A model generated the notes under the pieces. It was given only the letters and a program-made list of their open reading frames with translations, did no database searches and had not been told where the DNA came from. Position numbers and translations under genes: made by a program. Shown here piece after piece: positions 12,570 to 23,741 of a stretch of 64,000 nt of DNA. Position 1 is the stretch's first letter; each line of letters opens with the position of its first letter. The stretch spans positions 310,001 through 374,000 of the forward strand of contig JAQJVL010000568.1 of assembly GCA_035578905.1 (NCBI GenBank). Direction: 5' to 3'. Origin of the DNA: Stictocephala bisonia. Taxonomy: Eukaryota; Arthropoda; Insecta; Hemiptera; Membracidae.

Positions 12570-12790
12570 ATGTTGGTGGCATCCAGTTTCTCATCCTAGG
12601 TAACGATGGAGTTGCTTGCATAGTGGAGTTCACTGGAGTAGTCACGGACGTAAAAGCTAACAAGGCTCAAATGGTGAACAGACAATGTGATTTCATCAGT
12701 AACGATCCCCGACCATCACTCGACTACCATTTCACGGAGCGACATATGTACTTTGTTGAAGACTTTGATGTTTATTTTTACAATAAATAG
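12570..12790 (+). pseudogene. frameshifted copy of the 44565-44787 exon
   Basis: The exon follows ATTTTCAAG and precedes GTGAGTGCC. It opens VGGIQFLILGNDGVACIVEF and runs through DFISNDPRPSLDYHF to YFVEDFDV. Compared with the minus-strand copy, two bases are missing near the 3' end (GATTTTTTCACAATAAAT there, TATTTTTACAATAAAT here). This puts TAG in frame at 12788-12790, directly at the splice donor. The length is 221 against 223 bp. I do not recognise the domain. It could still be spliced into a product truncated at this point. Confidence 0.6.
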
Positions 12791-13486
12791 GTGAGTGCCC
12801 ACACAGTTGTCCAGGTATTTTCTGTTATATGTAGGGTTTACGTTAACTATACATTTTTTAGAAAGAAAATTATCTTTATAAAAAGGGTTATTTTTAAAAA
12901 GTATTAGTTTCTTTATAGCTTGCTAGGTTTTCATAATTTTAACTCTTCAGCCTTTAAATTCAAGCTCGGGTAAGTAAATTGTTCCTGATTTAAGTATTTA
13001 ACAATTTTAAAAAGTCTTCTTAGGCGATTTAATGTCTCGATATGTATTGTTTCCCTTATTTATTGTATCATATACCTCATCTATGTTTTAGTAGATAGTA
13101 ATTACAATATATTAACAAGCTTAATTATTTGTAAACTATTAAGTAAATGTGTTCTATGCCATCATAGTAAATAATTACCTATTTTAAATAAATGCGTCAT
13201 ATATTCTGATAAAACAAATGTTTCAGTTGTTAAGCGAATAATTTGTAGCTGTGTTATACTTACTTACTAATTGAAGTGAATCAAACTTCTAGGAAGGAAT
13301 GTAAAATAAATTATAAAATATTTTTTAATTGTTAACTTATTCTCAACTATTACAGATTCAATTGTTTTTTAAATGTAAATAAATAGTTATAATGAAGACA
13401 TACGCAAGTCTACGCAATGTGATATATATCCCATTTTAATTTTACTAAACATTCGGACCAGAGTTTAAACGATTTGTATAATAGAC

Positions 13487-13488
<2 letters not shown>
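12791..13488. other. AT-rich intron-like DNA
   Basis: Conserved in the inverted arm (about 43934-44564). No exon or gene seen. Confidence 0.5.

Positions 13489-13542
<54 letters not shown>
13489..13542. repeat. (TA)n microsatellite at the arm boundary
   Basis: About 26 TA units. Homology to the partner arm stops here, and the partner also stops in a (TA)n run at 43889-43933. The sequence beyond (GCGGCGGGACGG...) is much more GC-rich. Confidence 0.9.
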
Positions 13543-13546
<4 letters not shown>

Positions 13547-13720
13547 CGGGACGGTGGGCTACGCTACCGATTGCGGGGAAAGGCGGTTAAAAAGACGATT
13601 AAATGCGCGTTAATTAAAATGGGTGAGTTGAATAACTAGTGACTAAGTATCAGAGGCCGTGTGAGAATATCACTGGATAATAGGCTTCGCCGTTTCCGCC
13701 GCGTTAGGAAACGCGTGGGC
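13543..13720. other. GC-rich stretch before the gap
   Basis: It has CpG-rich runs such as CGCCGTTTCCGCCGCG, unlike the AT-rich DNA to its left. No gene seen. It may be transposon or mis-joined sequence. Confidence 0.4.
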
Positions 13721-13820
13721 NNNNNNNNNNNNNNNNNNNNNNNNNNNNNNNNNNNNNNNNNNNNNNNNNNNNNNNNNNNNNNNNNNNNNNNNNNNNNNNN
13801 NNNNNNNNNNNNNNNNNNNN
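13721..13820. other. assembly gap, 100 N
   Basis: Exactly 100 undefined bases, the usual placeholder for a scaffold gap of unknown size. The joins on either side are therefore not proven. Confidence 0.99.
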
Positions 13821-15540
13821 TCCCCCATAAAAAAGATACGTTATCTATGCAATAGAAAATTTTAAACACAGGTTAGCAACAAAATCATACCCAAAAAAAA
13901 AACGAATTGCGTTTTGAATGTGAATCTCACTGAGCTGAACAGGTTAAATGAAAAACCCAAAGCAAGTTAATCAAGCTATTTGATCGCCCCTTCTCTTTTA
14001 TGAATAAAAAAACCTCCCAGATAAAAATGGTGGTATCACACAATAAATTGGTGGGTTTAGGGCATCATATTAAACGAAAAAAAATCATTTTGTTTTGATT
14101 GAACTTTTTTAATTATAGCAATGGGTGCAAAAAGGAAATGTAACCACATTGGGCAAGACACAAAAATAGGTGCATAAAAAAATTTTTTCCTTTATCAAGA
14201 AGAACGAAAGGATAAAATGTGTAAAAGAGTGGTGAATGAAGTTGTAATCTATCCATCACTTTAGAGATGACATCTGATATGGCAATGCGTTTTGTAAATC
14301 CTCACATATCAACACATCATTTTTTTGCTAGAGGGGCTATTCCCATTTAAGCCGTGTATAAGGAGGTGAAGCCACTTTCGGCAATGACAGTTGTGTCAAG
14401 AAACGCAAAACCAGCGGCGAGCCACTAGAAAGTTAATACGGACGCTCATTAATTATACCGCGTTTTAAAACTCTTTGACACCTCCAAAAAAATTGAAATT
14501 TTATAGGATAATAAAGGAATGTTTAAAGATGCATACGATCCCGTTTTACAAATTTACAATTAAGAGTAACATATTAAAATAATGCTTTGAATTTTTCAAT
14601 GCCATTTAAATTGAAGTGAATGTCACGAAAAGGTTGACCTGTGAGGAAGTTTTTTTATTTTTAGGGCAGGTGAGTTTCGTCAGCGAGAAAGATTTAGATA
14701 AAGAGTTGAATTTATTTTTTTATTTTAAACTTTTTTACCTTACGTGAATGATTTGTCCAGGAAGTTAAGTTGGAAACTGGCGAAAAATAGTCTGTTTGCC
14801 GCTTAGATCTACTCGCCGCGCCGAGACAGCTGCCTACGGCCGGTGGAAACGACTGGCATAGACACTGTCTTCCATTCCTCATTATTAATAGTGTTTAAAG
14901 GCTTTGAACGCTTATTACTGTTTTTTAAATATTTTTTATTATACTATGATTTACAACATATAATAAAGTAATGGGAAATCACGTAACTTGTTACAGAACA
15001 TAGAATAGTAACGCGATAGATGAACAGATAAATCTTGGCATCGCATTTATTGTTAAAATAACAAATAATACTATTTGTTAGATAGAACAAAGGTGTCATA
15101 ATTTTACAATACATTATCAAATCTTTGAAACCTATTTTTATTTATCTTATGAATACTTTGACAAAATTTAATTATTAATTTACACTTATAACTTGGAAGT
15201 TGTTGAAATGTTCATTGACCAACATCATGTTAAATTTAAGAAAAAATCGATGATTGATAATTTTTTGGTTGTAAGTTTAAGAATAATGCGAACGCAAGTA
15301 TTGAAATTTGTTTATTTTGCAATGAAAATAATTATGTGCTAAACAGAAGGTGCTAAAGATACGTGAATGAAATTTTAACCACATATTTTCTATGCATACA
15401 AGTGTACAATTTAACGCATGGATGTAAATTTAAGAAACGTACAAAATAAATCTAACAAGTAATAAACAAAATGTTCGGAAAAAAATTGAATGAAAGTTGT
15501 AAGTAACGGTTGCTTATATAAATAAAATGAATAAGTGTGC
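13821..15540. other. unassigned sequence after the gap
   Basis: No gene seen. It contains frequent A and T homopolymers and a few GC-rich islands (for example near 14400 and 14810-14860). The texture suggests decayed transposon sequence or poor consensus quality. Confidence 0.4.
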
Positions 15541-15556
15541 AATGATTTCTTGTTTA

Positions 15557-17345
15557 CTATCCTGTAAAAGTAATGACTTTATGCAACGCTTTTCTAATTT
15601 TGTTCCTATGAAGTGAGTCATTGAAGATCTTTGCTTTATGATGAAGTCTTACAGAAAAATACTTTTTACATATTGCTTTCATAAGTAAATAAATATGATT
15701 CTGATCGGGTTCTTGATCGAGGTAATGATCTCCAGGAACAGAGATTTTCCGATGGAATTTCTTATGACTTGGTTTTTGGAATTTGGTTTCCTTTAAAAAG
15801 GTTAAAGTGTCTTTGAAGTTCCAGGCACACAGAGCTATTTTTTTCAAATTTACTTTTTATGCTCCGGGAATTAAGAATGTCAAAAAGTTTGTTAAATTGC
15901 CTCAAAAAAGTTATTGTTACTGAGCATGTCCTCAAAAGCCGTCCACATTCTTTTTTTGAAGGTACTCTAAAGAGTCAGCTACAGATGCGCTTAAAACCTG
16001 CGCCGCAAGTTTTCCTTCATCCTTCTTGTCTACTAAATTCAACATTGACTGTTCGTTAGTTTATTTCCTAGATGAAGTTCCACTTCTTTTGAAGAGTATG
16101 AAGCCGCCCGATGTACTTCCATTCTATTTTGTTGTTATCCTTATCAAATATAACACCTAGGTCACCTAATGTGTTTCTAACCAATTTTAACATATGTGGC
16201 GGATCCAAAAAAAAGTGAACTGGTTTATTAGTGGTTGGATGAGGAAACCAGGACACAAGCTTTTCAGGACAAATCGAACATCCTAGTTTATTCGCCATTG
16301 CAATATTTGTTGCTGCGCCATCACAAGTTAAGGAGGCAACTCTTGACACCACAGTCTTGGAGAAGAGAGAGGCCCTGCCTCACCAGACCACTTATCTGTT
16401 CTCCATTTAGTCCATTTACCAAAAAAATACCCAACTGGAATTTTCCAGGTTGAATTAATGGATACTAGGTGAAATACCAGGGGCCTCTGTAGCCAGTGGA
16501 GCAGAATCATCATCAGTCGATGTGCCTACGTTCACGGTTCCATGAAACTTCTTACCGTCCCACTCACAAATGTTTTTCTTATGTGACATGCAGTCAAACA
16601 TGAGGGCGCAAATTGTTTCCCTATTGGCTTAAGCACAATGTTCTTTCAAGGCCCTTACAACTTCTTGGGAGAAGCCTGGATCAGCATTACATTCGAATAC
16701 CATAAAGCCAAGGTTCGTGGGTGGGGCAGAGCTGTGTTGAATGTCTTTCTTACAAATGTGTAAGCTTTAGGCGATAAGAAATGTAACGTTATGGCAAAAG
16801 CCTTTAGACGGTCTTCATATAATTGTTTTAAAAACGAGGGTTTTCCACTTTTGATTTCGCTCTTTGAACTAGACATGCTGAGGTCTTTGAGAGTGGAAGT
16901 CAGTAAAGAGCAAGATTCGTCCCCTAAGTTGATTTTTTCACGCAAGGACTTGATTATATCATCTAACTTGGCTAACCTTTTTTTGAAGTCTTCTTTTACT
17001 TTGTTGTATTCTTTTAACTGTTTTCTGGTACAACTTCAAACCATCCTGAGATTTATTAAGTTCTATCCTCAATTTTTTGGTAGGAGATATCAATGATGAT
17101 GTACAGGAGGAAAACATGTTTCTTTTTAACTCCCGCCGATCTTTTGTTTCAGAAATTGCAGGAAATATTTCTGGAACGGCTCCCTCTCGAATACGTACGC
17201 AATTCTGAACGTTTCGGTCTATATCGGCTTCTCTAAAATGGGGCTGAACATATTTTAGACCATTTTGTTGGCATCCAGTCTTTTCGTTTCACTGCATTAA
17301 ATCCATTTGAGCCGCAACTCTCTTCATTTTTTGGAAAACAAAAAA
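15557..17345 (-). pseudogene. THAP/P-element (THAP9-like) transposase remnant
   Basis: Minus-strand pieces in several frames follow the order of a P-element transposase. The end of a THAP zinc finger lies at about 17345-17220: tryptophan in KDWMPTKW, then ICSA and, after a one-base slip, HF. A segment at 16945-16655 has LSPKAYTFVRKTF then LPHPRTLALWY. At 16430 lies WKIPVGYFFGKW. At 16352-16068 lie LTCDGAATN and FLDPPHMLKLVRN, the RNase-H-like core with its Asp. A C-terminal piece is at 15847-15557. From the known family, it would cut and rejoin DNA at P-element ends in the nucleus. At least three frame changes and stops make it dead as read; some may be sequence errors. Terminal inverted repeats were not found. 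Confidence 0.8.
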
Positions 17346-19424
17346 TTTAAAAATTTAAAATTTTCAGACAGTTTTAAAAAGTCATAAATAAAGTTTGAAT
17401 AACCAACGGTGAAACTTTAAAAGGAGGGGGGAATGTTTTCTTTTAACTTTTTTTTTCTAAATTGCCCAAGGATATGAAAAACCTTTTAAAATTTTGACAT
17501 AAACCGTGAATTTCAATCAAAAAAAAAATTTTAATGAAAAAATTTAAAGCACCTTACAAAAATTTAAACCTTAACTTTACGCGTTACCTTTTTTTAAAAT
17601 TTAAAAATGTCAAATTTTTGTTTGGAAAAGAGTGAAAAACAGATTTTCAAAACCCCCTTAAAAATTTTTTAAAGTCTTTTTCCCCAAAAAAAAAAAAAAC
17701 TATAAAAAAAACAGGGAAGAAACCCCCAAAACGCGGGAAAGTGAAGCCCGAAAGAATTAGACCCTGAGCAATAGTTATTAGAAGGTAAAACATAAAAAAA
17801 CGTAACAAAGGGCCATCTTATAATTTACATATCTAATTAATGCTTGGTGGTACAAATTAATATGTTGGTCGTGAAGATCGAATTGACTCTGAACATTCTC
17901 TAAAATAATTGCAAAAAAAGTCATTAACTTAGTTAAAAACAGTAAATCATCATGATTTTCTTTATCAATCATCGGGAATTGTGCTTTGGACCCCTTTCAT
18001 GTTTAAAAAATAACTATAATAAATTATATCTTAAAGGAAAATATAATTTATTTACAAAATAATTTTCTAAATTGGTAATGTCAGTATTTCTGATACGGCA
18101 GCTCAAAACTAAACATAAAAAAAGAGTATTTCATTTTTAATTCTCAAATTTATTCCAGCCTACTTCTGAAACTGCAGTATAATTATAAAAAAATATTAAC
18201 ATTCACTTTTTAAAACCCATTAAAAATTATTTTAGGTGTAGTTTTTAGCTGGTGTAGATATAACGAGTGGTATGGACTTTGTATATATAGGCCTACATAT
18301 GAAAACTGATAATTTCCAAAGAATGGTGTTTTGGTAATTGTATTTGGTATAGCATCTGGGATCCCTCTAAAAATGAAATTATATCTGGTCTCGGTCTTGG
18401 ATCTCGCCAGCCCACCTACGGTAATAGCTTCTTCCCTATAGGGGAAATTCGCTACTTACAAAGTACAGTGAGGTTGCTATTGAATTATATTAAGGAATAA
18501 TATGTTTGGTGTTGAATTGTCATTAACGGCCCATTTTAACGAAGAAGAACTAAAGCACGTTAGTGTACTTTGATTGAAAGGTAGAAAACGTTTTTCACAA
18601 CAGCATTCTCACAGTGCTTTTTAAAAATACTGTTTCCTAAGTAAACAAACCTTACCTGTGATATGTAACACCACCGACCTTCCCTCTATTTAAACAGCCA
18701 TAAGCTACGCAAGTTTGTGGCATGATAGATACCAAACAAAGCTAAGTACACCTACCGCCACCACAAACAACGCGAGTACTGTCGCCCACCACGTGTTTCA
18801 CAGAGCCACTTGAGGCTCGCCAGTAGGGTGACTCATGCCACGCGGCCGCCATGACAGTTGGGTCAGGCGCTCAGAGGTGGCTTCACTGGCCGGCCCGAGT
18901 CGCCTCTCTATGTTAGTTTTTTTGTACTTGAACAATACAGATGAAAGTTATGCATTACAATTTTATGTATATCTTACGTACTATAGTATTGGTAACATGA
19001 CAAATTATGTAACTTTTATACAGTACTTAAAACTGTTTAACTATAATTATTGAAAATATCTGTGATCGGTTTTCTTAATTTGGTATTTATCATTCTAATC
19101 TTAATATATAATTATCTATCAAATGAGCTGTTTGCTATCCAAACTAAATGTACTCTGGGGAGTGTATGGTAAATTGATTTGTTGTAATTACAGTTGTAAA
19201 AATATCCTGTTACGTTTTTTCTCTGGAGGTCTTGAAGAGAGGATTTCCTTGTTTTAGTTTGACTGTGAACTTAGTAATAAATGTATTTACAATAATTACT
19301 TTTAATTATTAGAATATACAAAAATTGTGTTTTACATGAATAGCATTACATGTAATTTTCGAAATTAGCTGTGATATATCACTATACTTTAGTATAGTGT
19401 AGTATATTAATGTATCTTTGTTTT
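17346..19424. other. unassigned DNA between the P-element and inverted arm
   Basis: The part 17340-17760 is rich in A, T and C homopolymers and looks poorly resolved. The part 18660-18920 is GC-richer, with CCACGCGGCCGCC and GGTGGCTTCACTGGCC, and may be another transposon remnant. No gene is supported. Confidence 0.4.
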
Positions 19425-21875
19425 TTTTTTTTTTTTATTTTTACGAATACTAAAACTAATTACCTAAAACGTTAATTGGTAAGTTATTTTAGATAGTTGT
19501 GTTTTTGTTTTGAATTATTGCTATGATTATAATATAATTCATTAACATGCTATGTAATAAACTGTACGTAAAATATGTAATTGAAATTGAATATAATTTG
19601 TGAAAAGTGATGCAAAACAAAACTATTATATTCATTAACTGTATAGAACAAAACATTTATTTCCCAAACAGTCATAAAATGACCCTATCAGTGTAAATCC
19701 CAAATTGAAATATGCACATATTTCAGTGTTGTTACAAGTTATTTTTTTAATAGTTTTACTGGCATAAAATGTACACTAATTGTGAAAAACTGCCTATAAA
19801 ATGTAAAGATTTTAATTTTTACTTTTAACTAAAAAAGTTTTATATCTTTAAGAAAAGGTGGGAGGTAAAATAACGTACTTATTATTTTAATAGTTAAAGA
19901 ATAATTTTATTTACTTAACAAGCAAACACAAAGAATTAATTGTTTTTATGTTTAGTTTATATCTATAGATATTTTCATTAAATAAATTTACATTACAACT
20001 GACAACCTTATTTTATGACTTGATCAATACAATGAGTGGCTGACGGCAGATCTACGCTCTACGCCTCGTTCGGCCGTTCTTTTCAGGTCACCATTTCACA
20101 TTTAATTTTTCATAAGTAACTCACTCAGTATTTTTGCATTGATTCAGCCTTCAAACTGAAACCCATCTCTCACATAAACTGTTTATGATATTATATATCC
20201 TCGTTTAGAAACTAATTTGTAAGACTTGTGATATATTATAAACGTTGAGAGAGTTAAAGTAAATAAAACGATAATTAATTGTACAAATAAGTAAAAATAA
20301 TAGATCTATACAAGTAAATGTCTGACTACTTACCTACCAATATCATTTATCCTGTTTGTTTTGTATGTATCTTATTTATAACTGCTGCATAATTACATGC
20401 TATCCTTAATATACCTATCTTATATTGAAAAAATATATATATTTATTACAAATGAACTATTCAAATAATCTTAGTAAGTTTTGTAATAGTTTTTGTATTT
20501 ATTTAATTACAGACCGTATTTTTTTCTCGAGTGTTTACAATAACTGTTAGAATAACATTTCTTTAAATCATTTTGTTAATGTATTATTTTCATCAAAGCA
20601 TTACTTTCACTAAATATTTTATAGCTTTTAGTTGGATCTGTACGGGGGGAATAAATATTTATATAAAGTGTTTTATGTACACAACAGTAAAAGAAATGTA
20701 CAGGTTGAAATTTCTTCGATTTTCAATTACAAATGTTTAATGATATTTGTTTTGCCAATAACTTATTAAAACGTCAATCAAAATATAATAAACAAAAAAA
20801 TATTTAACGTAAAATAATTTTTACAAGGACGATTTGGGTCATTACCAGACTTTAAATCAGGTAAAAATAGTTCGTTTTTTCTATAAAATATTGTTTACAT
20901 ATAACATTTGGATAGTATACAAAATCCCAGTAATGCACGCTTTTTATCTCTATTTAAGATAATTAATTATTAAACAACATGCACTAAATATGATACCTCA
21001 TATTGCATGTTCAATAACTTTATATCCAAGCCAGGTAAACACAAAAATTTGCCTAGGTACAATCTCCTATATTGTTATATGCTGGATAATGAGATAAATG
21101 TGTAAAGGATGATGGATAGGTAGAACCCCATCCCTCTTGTGAATTGCTGACACTTGGTAAGACTAGACTAACGTACATCTTGACGATCTACCAGGCCTGT
21201 ATCAGTTGCATATTTATTTGTCACATGCATATTCAGTCTTAAAAATGTTTAAACTTACATATATACTTTTAGGGTCTATAATAAAGAAACGTTTCATTTA
21301 TATTGTAAATAAAATCACATTGTGGATAGTATTACTATAAGTCAATGGAATTAATACACTTATTTAATAATACATAAGTGTACACACACATATTTATAGA
21401 TATTATTAATAAAGTAAGTAACTATCAGTTATATAATAGATATTATATTGGTAATTTATGTTACTAAACTATAATGGTAACTTATATTTAATCATCTAAA
21501 TTAAACGTCATCAAAGACGACGAGTAAATGAAACACTTGTCATAAAATGATGTATTTATAATTTTCAATTAGTTTTACATTAGTTTTTTTATTTAAATTG
21601 TAAGTAATTTTGATGGGTATAAAGTGACTTAACTATTTTCAGGAAGATTATGTTTCATCCAATTCATGTATTCGTGGACGTTGGTGAAAGCACCAAAGCT
21701 GAAGACTTTTACATTCCCTTTATCGTGGAAGAGTTTGTGACTGACCACCCCTACCACGTAGTGAAGTCCGTGATACGTCAGGGTTAGCCCCCCACCACTG
21801 TCCCCTTGCTGGACGGCAGACACTGAAATTATTGAATATGGATCTATTTAGTCGTTTATCGAATGAATATTTTTT
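19425..21875 (-). repeat. inverted-repeat pair 1, right arm (partner 1497-4205)
   Basis: Reverse-complement partner of the left arm. It holds the terminal protease exon of the main minus-strand gene and its 3' flank. It lacks the roughly 245-bp insertion at 2222-2468. No other gene was seen in 19425-21628. Confidence 0.85.
21629..21822 (-). CDS. ModSP-like serine protease, catalytic-Ser terminal exon
   Basis: This is the last exon of the main gene. The acceptor is AATAATTTCAG and the exon starts TG, completing a Val codon with the final G of the 23561-23741 exon (GNGS-V-SAVQQ). GDSGGG holds the catalytic Ser195. By chymotrypsin numbering, position 189 at the base of the S1 pocket reads Ala, not the Asp of trypsin, and Cys191 is Gln. 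The strand GVVSHKLFHDKG and helix EYMNWMKHNLPENS end the domain. The family is secreted and starts hemolymph protease cascades; that role is inferred from family only. Confidence 0.88.
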
Positions 21876-22328
21876 CTTCGAGTAAAAAAAAATTAACAAA
21901 ATTTTTTATGATTAAAAAATTTTATTTTACAATCCAATTATTCCAAGAGAAATTGAGATTATTATTTTGCTCATATAATAAACAAATAAAATATGGATAT
22001 AACACATAAGTCTAGATACTTTTTAGGAATATTATATACATATTTATTGTATTATGGTCACTAAATGGTAAAAATGTTATGCTTTAATTAGCTACTTGTA
22101 AAATTATAAAGTAACTTTTTGTAATGTACATTTCAAAAAATGATTTTTTGATAGAAATAAAAGAAGAGACAGATTTTAACAGATATCTAAATGAAATTCA
22201 AAAAATAAGTGTTTATTGGCTGTCCAGTAGTGTATATATTTATACTATCTTATTTCGTAGATATTTTATATATTTAATAAGTTACCTGGGCATTTTAGTT
22301 ATGATTAATATTTTAGTAAGTGACTTAC
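21876..22328. other. intron before the pseudo-exon array
   Basis: AT-rich. The plus-strand frame near 22124-22372 has no support and runs into the array. Confidence 0.5.
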
Positions 22329-23560
22329 CTGAACCATTGCCGATGCATATTTTGTCTGATGTAAGTTTGTGAAATGTAGATGAGTGTATCTTATTGGATG
22401 CCCTATAACAGTCACTGAAGCTCATCACTAGGGGTGGAACAGGTACCTCTACACTCTTCCATGTAACCGAACCTAGCAACCTACAGTGGTATAAAAGTGA
22501 CTTACCTGAACCATTGCCGATGCATATTTTGTCTGATGTAAGTTTGTGAAATGTAGATGAGTGTATCTTATTGGATGCCCTATAACAGTCACTGAAGCTC
22601 ATCACTAGGGGTGGAACAGGTACCTCTACACTCTTCCATGTAACCGAACCTAGCAACCTACAGTGGTTTAAAGTGACTTACCTGAACCATTGCCGATGCA
22701 TATTTTGTCTGATGTAAGTTTGTGAAATGTAGATGAGTGTATCTTATTGGATGCCCTATAACAGTCACTGAAGCTCATCACTAGGGGTGGAACAGGTACC
22801 TCTACACTCTTCCATGTAACCGAACCTAGCAACCTACAGTGGTATAAAGTGACTTACCTGAACTATTGACGATGCATATTTTGTCTGATGTAAGTTTGTG
22901 AAATGTAGATGAGTGTATCTTATTGGATGCCCTATAACAGTCACTGAAGCTCATCACTAGGGGTGGAACAGGTACCTCTACACTCTTCCATGTAACCGAA
23001 CCTAGCAACCTACAGTGGTATAAAGTGACTTACCTGAACCATTGCCGATGCATATTTTGTCTGATGTAAGTTTGTGAAATGTACATGAGTGTATCTTATT
23101 GGATGCCCTATAACAGTCACTGAAGCTCATCACTAGGGGTGGAACAGGTACCTCTACACTCTTCCATGTAACCGAACCTAGCAACCTACAGTGGTATAAA
23201 GTGACTTACCTGAACCATTGCCGATGCATATTTTGTCTGATGTAAGTTTGTGAAATGTAGATGAGTGTATCTTATTGGATGCCCTATAACAGTCACTGAA
23301 GCTCATCACTAGGGGTGGAACAAGTACCTCTAAACTCTTCCATGTTGCCGAACCTAGCAACCTATAGTGGTATAAAGTGACTTACCTGAACCATTGACGA
23401 TGTATATTTTGTCTGATATAAGTTTGTGAAATGTAGATGAGTGTATCTTATTGGATGCCCTATAACAGTCACTGAAGCTCATCACTAGGGGTGGAACAGG
23501 TACCTCTAAACTCTTTTTGTTGCCGAACCTAGCAACCAATAGTGGTATAAAGTGACTTAC
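22329..23560 (-). repeat. seven tandem pseudo-copies of the penultimate protease exon, 176-bp period
   Basis: Copies begin (donor side) at 22329, 22506, 22682, 22858, 23034, 23210 and 23386; the intact exon is next at 23561. Each defective copy has 152 bp or slightly less of exon against 181 bp, through one shared 29-bp internal deletion that shifts the frame. The piece ending SDKICIGNGSG stays readable in one frame and the piece GYMEECRGTC in another. Every copy keeps a GTAAGT donor and most keep a CTGTAG or similar acceptor. Only about 24 bp separate the end of one copy from the start of the next, too short for an intron. The first copies are nearly identical, so some duplication is recent; the copies at 23210 and 23386 are more diverged. 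Confidence 0.92.
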
Positions 23561-23741
23561 CTGAACCATTGCCGATGCATATTTTGTCTGATGTAAGTTT
23601 GTGAAATGTGGATGAGTGTATCTTATTGGATGCCCTATAACAGTCACTGAAGCTCATCACTTGGGCAGTTGTGTATTGTAGTCTGTCACTGGGGTTGGAA
23701 CAGGTGCCTCCACATTCTTCCGTATAACCAAAACCAGCAAC
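23561..23741 (-). CDS. ModSP-like serine protease, penultimate exon (intact copy)
   Basis: The exon is 181 bp: 60 codons plus one base, phase 0 at the start. The acceptor is AATGTATAG and the donor CAG|GTAAGT. It opens VAGFGYTEECGGTC; FGY matches the GWG strand near residue 141 of chymotrypsin. SFSDCY then matches the conserved cysteine of the 168-182 loop, and SDKICIGNGS matches the xxMFCAG strand before the catalytic Ser. It joins the 25863-26033 exon (..TGY) and the 21822 exon in frame. Seven frameshifted copies lie directly 3' of it, so the splice machinery has to pick this exon. Confidence 0.88.

Larger units (their letters stand above)
7247..13541 (+). repeat. inverted-repeat pair 2, left arm (partner 43889-49098)
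   Basis: It matches the reverse complement of 43889-49098 in order: outer edge TATGAGATAGTAGAG, the 122-bp repeat, the LTR-like block, the exon-bearing frame at 9110-9415, the 9613-9795 frame (identical product), the 32-bp minisatellite, the 12570 exon, the flank ATAATGAAGACATACGC, and a closing (TA)n run. The length difference (6.3 against 5.2 kb) comes mostly from repeat copy number. About 30 kb separates the arms. Confidence 0.9.
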
